Shown: one piece after another, positions 1 through 4,041 of the stretch
How positions within the stretch are numbered: the stretch's first letter is position 1
Layout: each line of letters starts with the position of its first letter
Source: an uncultured Oscillospiraceae bacterium
Lineage (GTDB): Bacteria > Bacillota > Clostridia > Oscillospirales > Oscillospiraceae
NCBI GenBank assembly: GCA_944385645.1
Contig: CALWYA010000077.1
Coordinates: 1-7,175 of the forward strand
Reading direction: 5' to 3'
Length of the DNA stretch: 7,175 nt
Notes under the pieces: model-generated
Seen by the model: only the letters and a program-made list of their open reading frames with translations
Databases searched by the model: none
What the model was told of the DNA's origin: nothing
Made by a program: the position numbers and the translations under genes

Positions 1-453
1 CTGCTCCACGGTCAGGTTGGTGATGGTGTTCTCGGGGTTGACCACCACGGCCACACCGTCCAGAGCCACGATGTTCTCCACAGCGCCCTCGGCCTTCTCC
101 TCGTCGGTCAGAGCGCGGGAGGACAGGCCGATGTCCACGGTGCCGGCCAGAGCGTTGGTGATGCCGGAACCGGAGCCGGTGCCGGAGTAGTTGATGGTCA
201 CGTCGGGGTAGAGGCCCTCAAAGGACTCCGTGAAGGCGGCCATCACGTCGGCCATGGAGGTGGAGCCGTCGGTGTTGACAGCGCCGGAGATCTCCTCGTT
301 GGCGGGGGTGCTGGCGTCAGTGCCCTGGCTGGTGGAGGGGGCGCTGGCATCGGGGGTGCTGGTGCTGGGGGTGGAAGTCCCGCCGCCGCCGCAGCCGGCC
401 AGCAGGGAGAGGGCCATGACAACAGACAGACCCAGGCAAGTCAGTTTTTTCAT
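1..453 (-). CDS. pstS: Phosphate ABC transporter substrate-binding lipoprotein, N-terminal part
   Basis: The high-affinity phosphate-binding protein of the Pst uptake system, tethered outside the membrane. The frame is open to base 1, so 151 N-terminal residues are present and the C-terminus lies outside the window. Residues 1-17 form a lipoprotein signal peptide and residues 18-21 are a clear lipobox (L-A-G-C, lipidated Cys21). Residues 22-53 are a low-complexity Gly/Ser/Thr/Pro linker typical of Gram-positive surface lipoproteins. From about residue 55 the PBP-like fold begins: a phosphate-loop motif GSTSM at 63-67, a Gly/Ser-rich GTGSGSG at 91-97, DIGLSSR at 107-113 and DGVAVVVNP at 132-140, all characteristic of PstS. 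The ATG at 453 is supported by an AAAGGAGA ribosome binding site at 462-469, 8 nt upstream. Pho-box-like repeats upstream fit phosphate-starvation control. pstCAB are presumably downstream, beyond the left edge. Confidence 0.93.
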   Translation of the reverse strand, partial: MKKLTCLGLSVVMALSLLAGCGGGGTSTPSTSTPDASAPSTSQGTDASTPANEEISGAVNTDGSTSMADVMAAFTESFEGLYPDVTINYSGTGSGSGITNALAGTVDIGLSSRALTDEEKAEGAVENIVALDGVAVVVNPENTITNLTVEQ

Positions 454-511
454 GTTCAATTTCTCCTTTTGATTCTATGTTTGGTTGGGATTCGCTCGGT
501 TTACGGGTGCA

Positions 512-540
512 AGTATAAGGACGGAATGTAAAATCTGAAA
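512..540 (-). promoter_or_regulatory. pstS: Candidate pstS promoter
   Basis: On the minus strand a good -10 hexamer TATACT (517-512) is preceded, after a 17-bp spacer, by a weak -35 TTTCAG (540-535). This predicts a transcript start near 505 and a leader of about 50 nt. A poor -35 with a good -10 is what is expected of an activator-dependent promoter, and it fits the Pho-box-like repeats overlapping and lying upstream of it. Read by eye; no start-site data. Confidence 0.5.
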
Positions 541-570
541 CCGCCGGTGTGTTAAATCCATGTAAAATCC
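527..570 (-). promoter_or_regulatory. Pho box (PhoP direct repeats) upstream of pstS
   Basis: Three direct repeats of a 10-mer RGATTTWACA are read on the minus strand at 570-561, 559-550 and 536-527. Their 6-bp cores TTTACA, TTAACA, TTTACA match the Gram-positive PhoP consensus TT(A/C/T)A(C/T)A. The first two cores are separated by exactly 5 bp (11-bp period) and the third lies 23 bp further on, close to two more helical turns. With the promoter proposed at 512-540, the repeats fall at about -65 to -22, where PhoP core sites sit in Bacillus. A fourth copy (GGACTTTACA) lies 76 bp upstream at 646-637, about seven helical turns away. Inferred role: activation of pstS by phosphorylated PhoP under phosphate limitation. 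Confidence 0.7.
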
Positions 571-587
571 AGCTGTTCTGAACCGGG

Positions 588-625
588 GCGAAGCCACGGA
601 CCCCTTGGGGCGCAAGGGATTTCGC
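588..625. repeat. Imperfect hairpin between the DUF378 terminator and the Pho box
   Basis: An inner perfect 6-bp stem CCCTTG/CAAGGG (602-607, 613-618; loop GGGCG) is enclosed by an outer 5-bp stem GCGAA/TTCGC (588-592, 621-625) with an asymmetric internal loop. It lies upstream of the predicted pstS promoter, so it would not be in the pstS leader. No U tract follows on either strand. Function unknown; it may be only GC-rich noise. Confidence 0.3.
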
Positions 626-687
626 TCTCCCCTGATTGTAAAGTCCAGTTTGTTTCCGCCGGGCGGCCCGTTTTTTGGAGAAAGAGC

Positions 688-729
688 ACAAAAAGCCGCC
701 CCGGTCCGGTCAGTCCCGGATCGGGGCGG
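688..729 (-). terminator. Intrinsic terminator of the DUF378 gene
   Basis: On the minus strand a 14-bp stem with one A-C mismatch (arms 729-716 and 709-696, six-base loop) is followed by C and a T-rich run (plus-strand A run 688-694, broken by one C). It begins 20 bp past the stop codon of the DUF378 gene. It separates that gene from pstS, so the two are probably separate transcription units. Confidence 0.85.
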
Positions 730-749
730 GGATTGTTTGGAACACGGGG

Positions 750-968
750 TCAGCGCCGTTCCTCCGCGGGCTCGTGATCCCGGTCCCGGAACAGCAGCGA
801 GACGCACCACACGGCGGACAGACCCACCAGGGTGTAGATCACCCGGCTGATCATGCTCCCGGACCCGCCGCAGGCAAAGGCCACCAGGTCGAACTGGAAC
901 AGCCCCACGCTGCCCCAGTTCAGGCCGCCGATGATCAGCAGCGTCAGCGCGATCCTGTCCATCACCAT
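750..968 (-). CDS. DUF378 family small membrane protein (YuzA-like)
   Basis: A 72-residue protein with two predicted membrane helices, about residues 6-33 and 39-60, and a charged C-terminal tail rich in Arg, Asp and Glu. The motif IIGGLNWGSVG at 12-22 is the signature of the DUF378/YuzA family, small membrane proteins of unknown function found across Firmicutes and other bacteria. The ATG at 968 is chosen because a strong AAGGAGG ribosome binding site (978-984) lies 9 nt upstream. A second ATG at 962 would be 15 nt away, and a longer reading to 1157 runs into repeat DNA with no ribosome binding site. The gene is monocistronic: an intrinsic terminator follows and repeat DNA precedes it. No convincing promoter is visible. 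The family call is firm; the cellular role is unknown. Confidence 0.9.
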   Translation of the reverse strand: MVMDRIALTLLIIGGLNWGSVGLFQFDLVAFACGGSGSMISRVIYTLVGLSAVWCVSLLFRDRDHEPAEERR

Positions 969-1072
969 GTCAGACCACCTCCTTATCTCGGGTTCCGCGG
1001 GTAGTATGCGCGGGATCGGGGCGGTCATACCAAATTTGCGGTGGGAAATTTTTCCGAGGGGGCGGGCCTCTG

Positions 1073-1200
1073 CCTTCCCCCCACAGGGGGGAAGGTGGCC
1101 CGCAGGGCCGGATGAGGGGGCGGAGGTTAGGCGCATCCCCCCCGTGGGCACCCTCATCAGTCTCGCTTCGCTCGACAGCTTCCCCCTTGAAGGGGGAAGC
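1073..1200 (+). repeat. Foldback repeat, copy D1
   Basis: A string of nested hairpins. In order: a perfect 10-bp hairpin CCTTCCCCCC/GGGGGGAAGG (1073-1095, loop ACA); a 5-bp hairpin GGCCC/GGGCC (1097-1109); a long-range 8-bp stem GATGAGGG (1111-1118) with CCCTCATC (1151-1158); a small TTC-loop hairpin around 1160-1176; and a 9-bp hairpin GCTTCCCCC/GGGGGAAGC (1178-1200). The last hairpin is followed by C and six T (1201-1207), so it also looks like a plus-strand intrinsic terminator. The same modules recur inverted at 1429-1570 and in part at 1760-1858 and 7001-7051. The layout is MITE-like, but no target duplication was identified. Confidence 0.75.
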
Positions 1201-1209
1201 CTTTTTTGC

Positions 1210-1421
1210 GTGGGGCGCGACGACTCGGCGCGCCCTGTCCCTTGCGCCTGCCGAGGTCGCGGCCTAGGCCGGCCTCATCTCGGCCCAAGAGCCACCGCTT
1301 TGCGGCGGTTGGCCTCGAAACGCGCCTGCGGGCGCAGTCTTGGCCCTTTGGGCCAATTCACCTTCTCAGGCGCCACGAAATAACGCCCCCGCCACCATGT
1401 AGGGGCGCACACTGTGCGCCC
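1210..1421 (+). repeat. Composite GTAG-hairpin element, interrupted copy
   Basis: Module order: hairpin Y (GTGG foot at 1210-1213, stem GGGCGCG 1213-1219 with CGCGCCC 1229-1235, loop ACGACTCGG); hairpin X (arms GCGCCTG 1244-1250 and CAGGCGC 1367-1373); a conserved linker of about 25 bp; and hairpin Z (GTAG foot at 1399-1402, stem GGGCGCAC/GTGCGCCC, loop ACT, to 1421). The same element lies inverted at 6787-6891. Compared by eye and ignoring the insert at 1260-1365, the two copies differ at four bases and one indel over about 106 bp. The GTAG/GTGG foot on a GC-rich hairpin is the hallmark of REP sequences mobilised by RAYT transposases; membership of that family is inferred. Confidence 0.8.
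1260..1365 (+). mobile_element. 106-bp hairpin-rich insertion inside the loop of hairpin X
   Basis: Relative to the uninterrupted copies at 1577-1634 and 6787-6891, exactly 106 bp lie between GAGGTCG and TCAGGCGC, inside the loop of hairpin X. The segment is itself structured: hairpins CCGC-TTT-GCGG (1295-1305), GCGCC-TGCG-GGCGC (1322-1335) and a perfect 7-bp TTGGCCC-TTT-GGGCCAA (1340-1356). An alternative outer stem joins 1282-1290 with 1338-1346 (8 of 9 pairs), giving a branched fold. It starts with CGGCCTAGGC, a 10-mer that recurs as a direct repeat at 1421-1430. No coding capacity, terminal inverted repeat or target duplication is seen. It may be a miniature mobile element; deletion from the other copies is less parsimonious. 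Confidence 0.6.
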
Positions 1422-1428
1422 GGCCTAG

Positions 1429-1570
1429 GCTCCCCCCTCCGCGGGGGAGCTGTCGAGCCGTAAGGCGAGACTGAGGGGGTATCCGTAGATTGAGCTGTTC
1501 CGACAGACTGGGCGTTTCCCCCTTCCGCCCCAGTGTGCGCACTGGGGCACCTCCCCCACAAGGGGGGAGG
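1429..1570 (-). repeat. Foldback repeat, inverted copy D2
   Basis: Related to D1 but in the opposite orientation. On the plus strand it runs: hairpin GCTCCCCC/GGGGGAGC (1429-1450); a segment AGCTGTCGAGC...GCGAGACTGAGGG (1448-1476) that is the inverted counterpart of D1 1151-1180; a perfect 9-bp hairpin GCCCCAGTG/CACTGGGGC (1527-1548, loop TGCG); and CCTCCCCC/GGGGGAGG (1550-1570) followed by CCTTTT. The central hairpin occupies the place of the shorter GGCCC/GGGCC hairpin of D1 with a different sequence. A GTAG-footed hairpin begins 7 bp after its end. Confidence 0.7.
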
Positions 1571-1576
1571 CCTTTT

Positions 1577-1634
1577 GTAGGGCGCGACGACTCGGCGCGC
1601 CCTGGCCCTTACGCCTGCCGAGGTCGTCAGGCGC
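1577..1634 (+). repeat. Composite GTAG-hairpin element, Y-X fragment
   Basis: Hairpin Y has a GTAG foot at 1577-1580, stem GGGCGCG (1580-1586) with CGCGCCC (1596-1602) and loop ACGACTCGG. It is followed 9 nt later by hairpin X, with stem CGCCTG (1612-1617), CAGGCG (1628-1633) and loop CCGAGGTCGT. The X loop is the reverse complement of the Y loop apart from one extra G. After 1634 only a few bases of the linker (ACGAAAATA) remain recognisable. This copy is uninterrupted and provides the reference for the insertion at 1260-1365. Confidence 0.75.
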
Positions 1635-1679
1635 TACGAAAATACACGCCGTGGGGGAGGATCGCAAACATAAAAAGGC

Positions 1680-1702
1680 GGCGGGGGCTTTCCCCGCCCT
1701 AC
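1680..1702 (-). repeat. Solo GTAG-footed hairpin
   Basis: On the minus strand GTAG (1702-1699) is followed directly by a 7-bp stem GGCGGGG/CCCCGCC with loop AAAGC. The foot-plus-hairpin layout matches the other REP-like units, but the stem sequence is different. Confidence 0.6.
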
Positions 1703-1759
1703 AACATTGCGTTGACCGCTCATTATGCACACAGGGCTGCTTTGCGATTTGTCTCTCCC

Positions 1760-1858
1760 TTCGTCATTTGCTTCGCAAATGCCACCTCCCTCGTCAGAGG
1801 GAGGCTTTTTCCCTTGGCCCCCTCTGACGAGGGCCGATTCCCCCTGGAAGGGGGAATC
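1760..1858 (+). repeat. Foldback repeat, copy D3
   Basis: Modules: a perfect 7-bp hairpin CATTTGC-TTC-GCAAATG (1765-1781); an 8-bp hairpin CCTCCCTC-GTCA-GAGGGAGG (1785-1804) followed by C and five T, terminator-like on the plus strand; and a 9-bp hairpin GATTCCCCC-TGGAA-GGGGGAATC (1836-1858). A perfect 14-bp inverted repeat also links 1788-1801 with 1820-1833, so the 1785-1804 hairpin and the longer stem are alternative folds. The first part aligns with D4 at 7006-7038, where the TTC-loop stem has a wholly different but still complementary sequence. This is the nearest structure downstream of the anti-sigma gene (65 bp), but no U tract lies in the minus-strand direction. Confidence 0.65.
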
Positions 1859-1922
1859 CATGATGTGCGCCCCTGCGAATGGCGCGGACCTTCCGCCCAC
1901 AGAGCGGGCGCGCAGGCTCCCG

Positions 1923-2873
1923 TCACGGCTGCCAGCTCGCCAGGGAGGTGAGGTTCAGATGGTCCAGGAGCGCGTGGACCTGGTCCGGGTCCAGCTCGGC
2001 CCCGGCGGCGCGGAAGCCCGCGCGGTCATAGCCATACTGGGCCTCAAACTGGGACTGGCCGCTCACCGAGGTCATCCACCCGATGGTGACCACGGCCCCG
2101 TCGGCGGCGGTGTACTCCTCTACCCGGTCCAGGCCGTCCCCCTCCGCATCATACTGGTCTTCCAACTGGTAATGCTCATAAAATGTCCAGTCCAAGGTCA
2201 CAGGGGCCCCCTCCGGGCTGTAACAGGCCCCGCTGATGGAGATACTGTCGATGTAGCGGCCCAGCTCCAGGTCATCAGCCCTCCAGTCGAGCAGACACTG
2301 GCCGCTCTCCAAAAAGCGGTAGTGCTCCTCCAGCCACGCCAGGTCAGGGGTCTCCACCGGCCACATATCCGCCAGGCCGGACAGGGTGTCCGCCACATAA
2401 TAGGTGCTCGTGGTCCCGACGTCCGTGAAAACGCCAGTGAACATCTCGCCCCAGCCGTCCCCGGGCCCGCCCCGGGCATAGGCGGTGATCTCGTCATAGC
2501 AGGGCATCTCCTCCTCGGTCACGTTCCAAGGCTCCAGGGACCGGAAGTCCTGGAGCGCCCCCGTCCGGCCAATCAGAGAGATCTGGTCGTTCCCCTCCTC
2601 CCGGGCCTCGCGGGCGGCCTGATCCGCCTCCTCCGTGGTCTCGAAATACTGGTAGCGGACTTGTCGCTGGGCGAGCTCCGCCGCCCCGACGGTGCAGACG
2701 GTCAGGGCCACCGCGGCGGCCGCCAGGGCCGCCAGCCGCTTTCCCCACCGCCGGGCCGGCCGCCCGCGCCGGGGCAGGGTCTCCAGCTGATCCTCCAGCC
2801 AGCCGTCGAAATTCTCGGGCAGCGGACAGTCCTCCTGCCCGGCCCGCCGTCTCATCTCCTCGTCAAAGCTCAT
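1923..2873 (-). CDS. Membrane-anchored putative anti-sigma factor
   Basis: 316 residues. Residues 1-45 are a charged, presumably cytoplasmic segment ending in an Arg/Lys-rich stretch (RRGRPARRWGKR). Residues 46-66 form one Ala/Val-rich membrane helix. Residues 67-316 form an acidic, Trp/Tyr-rich domain that should face outward. It overlaps the end of the upstream ECF sigma gene by 11 nt, and its GGAGGAGGG ribosome binding site (2879-2887) lies within that gene, so the two are translationally coupled. Position and topology argue for an anti-sigma factor or sigma-linked sensor, with the N-terminal segment holding the sigma factor. The N-terminus lacks the HxxxCxxC zinc motif of ZAS-type anti-sigma factors. 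I do not recognise the outer domain; Clostridia have similarly placed proteins of uncertain function. No catalytic motif is visible. Confidence 0.75.
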   Translation of the reverse strand: MSFDEEMRRRAGQEDCPLPENFDGWLEDQLETLPRRGRPARRWGKRLAALAAAAVALTVCTVGAAELAQRQVRYQYFETTEEADQAAREAREEGNDQISLIGRTGALQDFRSLEPWNVTEEEMPCYDEITAYARGGPGDGWGEMFTGVFTDVGTTSTYYVADTLSGLADMWPVETPDLAWLEEHYRFLESGQCLLDWRADDLELGRYIDSISISGACYSPEGAPVTLDWTFYEHYQLEDQYDAEGDGLDRVEEYTAADGAVVTIGWMTSVSGQSQFEAQYGYDRAGFRAAGAELDPDQVHALLDHLNLTSLASWQP

Positions 2874-3354
2874 AAATACCCTCCTCCATACATCTCTCCC
2901 GCAGCCGGTCCCGTCCCCGGGCCAGCCGGGATTTCACCGTCCCCTGGGGAACGCCCAGCACCCGGGCGATCTCTCCCACGGACAGTCCGTCGTAGTAGTA
3001 CAGCGTCACCGCCAGCCGCTGGTCCTCCGGCAGGGCCCGGACCAGCTCCCACAGCCCCAGGGGCTCCTCCGCCGGGGCGGCGGCGCCGGCGGCCTCCTCC
3101 AGGGGCAGGACTGGCCTGGCCCGGCGCAGCTGGGTGCGGGCGCAGTTCACCGCGATCTTCAGCAGCCAGGGCTTGGCCGCCGCCGGGTCCCGCAGGCGAT
3201 CAAAGGACTGCCAGGCCCGCAGGAGGGCCTCCCCCACCGCGTCCTGGGCGTCGGCGTCGCTGTCCAGCACCGCCCGGGCGGCCCGGAACATGGCCCTGCC
3301 GTGCTCCCGCGCCAGGGCGGCGAACCGCTCCCTGCGCTCCTGTTCCCGGTCCAT
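2863..3354 (-). CDS. ECF-type RNA polymerase sigma factor (sigma-70 family)
   Basis: 163 residues, normal for a group 4 sigma factor. The sigma-2 region spans about 12-78, with the helix DAQDAVGEALLRAW (36-49) for core binding and -10 recognition and PWLLKIAVNCARTQLRR near its end. A short acidic/Ala linker follows. Sigma-4 spans about 105-155 and contains the helix-turn-helix DGLSVGEIARVLGVPQGTVKSRLARGR that reads the -35. There is no region 1 or 3 and no C-terminal extension. The ATG at 3354 has a GAGG ribosome binding site 7 nt upstream. The last 11 nt overlap the membrane protein that probably restrains it. The regulon cannot be read from the window; a GGAACC motif in its own upstream region hints at autoregulation. 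Confidence 0.92.
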   Translation of the reverse strand: MDREQERRERFAALAREHGRAMFRAARAVLDSDADAQDAVGEALLRAWQSFDRLRDPAAAKPWLLKIAVNCARTQLRRARPVLPLEEAAGAAAPAEEPLGLWELVRALPEDQRLAVTLYYYDGLSVGEIARVLGVPQGTVKSRLARGRDRLRERCMEEGIYEL

Positions 3355-3372
3355 CCCATCACCTCAGCTTCC

Positions 3373-3424
3373 TGTCCGGACACTATATAGATGCCCGGGC
3401 GGGACAAACGGTTCCCGCCCGGGC
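3373..3424 (-). promoter_or_regulatory. Upstream region of the sigma operon: large inverted repeat and candidate promoter
   Basis: A perfect 12-bp inverted repeat (arms 3393-3404 and 3413-3424, 8-nt spacer) lies 39 bp before the sigma start codon. Inside it, on the minus strand, GGAACC (3415-3410) resembles the GGAAC core of ECF -35 elements. After about 16 bp it is followed by CATCTATATAG (3393-3383), which could supply a -10. A perfect 10-bp palindrome TGTCCGGACA (3373-3382) lies just downstream. The inverted repeat could instead be a terminator for cdd, but no U tract follows on the minus strand. The structure is certain; the function is inferred. Confidence 0.4.
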
Positions 3425-3459
3425 TGATGTTTCTGCTTTTTCCGTTGTCTCCGCGCTCC

Positions 3460-3855
3460 CTATCCCAGGCTCTCCGGCCCGAAGGCGTGGGGCAGCAGCT
3501 CCGAGAGGGCCGCCGCCCGGAAGGTGCCGTCCGGCCGGGCGGCCAGCACCCGCAGGTGTGGGGCGAACTCGTACAGCATCTGCCGGCAGGCCCCGCAGGG
3601 CCAGCAGAAGTCCTCCCCCGACCCGGCGATGGCCAGGGCGGTCCAGCCGGTGCGGCAGCCCTCGCTCACCGCCTTCACCAGGGCGGCGCGCTCGGCGCAC
3701 AGGGTGGAGCCGTAGGCGGCGTTCTCCACGTTGCAGCCGGTGAACACCCGCCCGTCGGCGCACAGCAGGGCCGCCCCCACGGGGAAGCGGGAGTAGGGCA
3801 CATAGGAATGCTTTCTCATGTCCAGGGCCAGCCGGACCAGCTCCTGATCGGTCAT
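3460..3855 (-). CDS. cdd: Cytidine deaminase
   Basis: Hydrolytic, zinc-dependent deamination of cytidine and deoxycytidine to uridine and deoxyuridine in pyrimidine salvage; a cytoplasmic enzyme of the small homotetrameric class. The protein has 131 residues, the usual length. Visible signatures: YSRFPVGAAL at 21-30; substrate-binding CNVENAAYG at 41-49; the catalytic C-A-E motif (zinc ligand Cys53, proton shuttle Glu55); PCGAC at 86-90 with zinc ligands Cys87 and Cys90; and the C-terminal LLPHAFGPESL typical of the family. The ATG at 3855 has an AAGGAGG ribosome binding site (3863-3869), 7 nt upstream. It is separated by 186 bp from recD2 upstream and by 105 bp from the sigma gene downstream, so it is probably transcribed alone. 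Confidence 0.97.
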   Translation of the reverse strand: MTDQELVRLALDMRKHSYVPYSRFPVGAALLCADGRVFTGCNVENAAYGSTLCAERAALVKAVSEGCRTGWTALAIAGSGEDFCWPCGACRQMLYEFAPHLRVLAARPDGTFRAAALSELLPHAFGPESLG

Positions 3856-3870
3856 GGGGGTCCCTCCTTA

Positions 3871-3885
3871 TTGTAATATAATATG
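3871..3885 (-). promoter_or_regulatory. AT-rich candidate -10 region of cdd
   Basis: On the minus strand CATATTATATTACAAT (3885-3870) is a rare AT-rich island directly upstream of the cdd ribosome binding site, with several overlapping -10-like hexamers (TATTAT, TATATT, TACAAT). No good -35 is found 16-18 bp upstream of any of them. It suggests that cdd has its own promoter, but the exact element is uncertain. Confidence 0.35.
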
Positions 3886-3895
3886 TCACTTCTCT

Positions 3896-3923
3896 CTCCC
3901 CACTGCTTCATGGGGAGTTTTTT
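3896..3923 (+). terminator. Plus-strand intrinsic terminator with no plus-strand gene
   Basis: A perfect 7-bp stem CTCCCCA (3896-3902) with TGGGGAG (3911-3917), loop CTGCTTCA, is followed directly by six T (3918-3923) and then CTTTTCT. This is a textbook terminator on the plus strand, but every gene in the window is on the minus strand. In the minus direction the hairpin is followed by AGAGAGAAG, which is not a U tract. Confidence 0.55.
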
Positions 3924-3935
3924 CTTTTCTGGATA

Positions 3936-3956
3936 CCCGCCCCCTGCGGGGGCGGG
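3936..3956 (-). terminator. Strong GC hairpin downstream of recD2, possible terminator without U tract
   Basis: A perfect 9-bp stem CCCGCCCCC/GGGGGCGGG with a 3-nt loop lies 86 bp beyond the recD2 stop. On the minus strand it is followed by TATCCAGAAAAG, so it lacks the U tract of a classical terminator. It may still end or protect the recD2 transcript 3' end. Confidence 0.35.
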
Positions 3957-4041
3957 GAGCCGGATCTTCGGGAGCAGGCAGCCGAACCCGCGGGGGACAG
4001 GGGCCAGGCCCGCAAGGGCGGGGACGCCCGGCGGGGCACCC

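Larger units (their letters stand above)
985..1922. other. Gene-free interval filled with palindromic repeats (left cluster)
   Basis: This 938-bp stretch between the DUF378 gene and the anti-sigma gene holds no credible gene. Open frames crossing it lack ribosome binding sites and follow the repeats. About two thirds of it consists of recognisable hairpin modules, listed separately: a foldback element at 1073-1200, an interrupted composite element at 1210-1421, an inverted foldback at 1429-1570, a composite fragment at 1577-1634, a GTAG-footed hairpin at 1680-1702 and a third foldback at 1760-1858. A decayed half hairpin resembling the GTAG family, with foot GCAG, lies at 1865-1876. No canonical minus-strand terminator for the sigma operon is seen. 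Confidence 0.8.

Noticed and set aside
656..676. Possible plus-strand terminator (GC-rich stretch followed by six T)
   Set aside because: The best stem is only about 4 bp (CGGG/CCCG), and no plus-strand gene precedes it.
969..1157. N-terminal extension of the DUF378 protein to an upstream start at 1157
   Set aside because: The extension would be encoded by repeat DNA, while a strong AAGGAGG site fixes the start at 968 and gives the usual family length.
1208..1640. Possible CRISPR array, because similar hairpin units recur
   Set aside because: Unit lengths and spacings are irregular, copies are in both orientations, and there are no uniform spacers or cas genes.
853..1951. Open frames on both strands through the left repeat cluster (for example 853-1383 and 1490-1951)
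   Set aside because: They follow the palindromic repeats, have no ribosome binding sites, and recur only because the repeats are GC-rich and stop-poor.
1725..3743. A 672-residue plus-strand open frame across the sigma operon and part of cdd
   Set aside because: It is antisense to three well-supported genes, has low-complexity Pro/Arg-rich sequence and begins inside repeat DNA.
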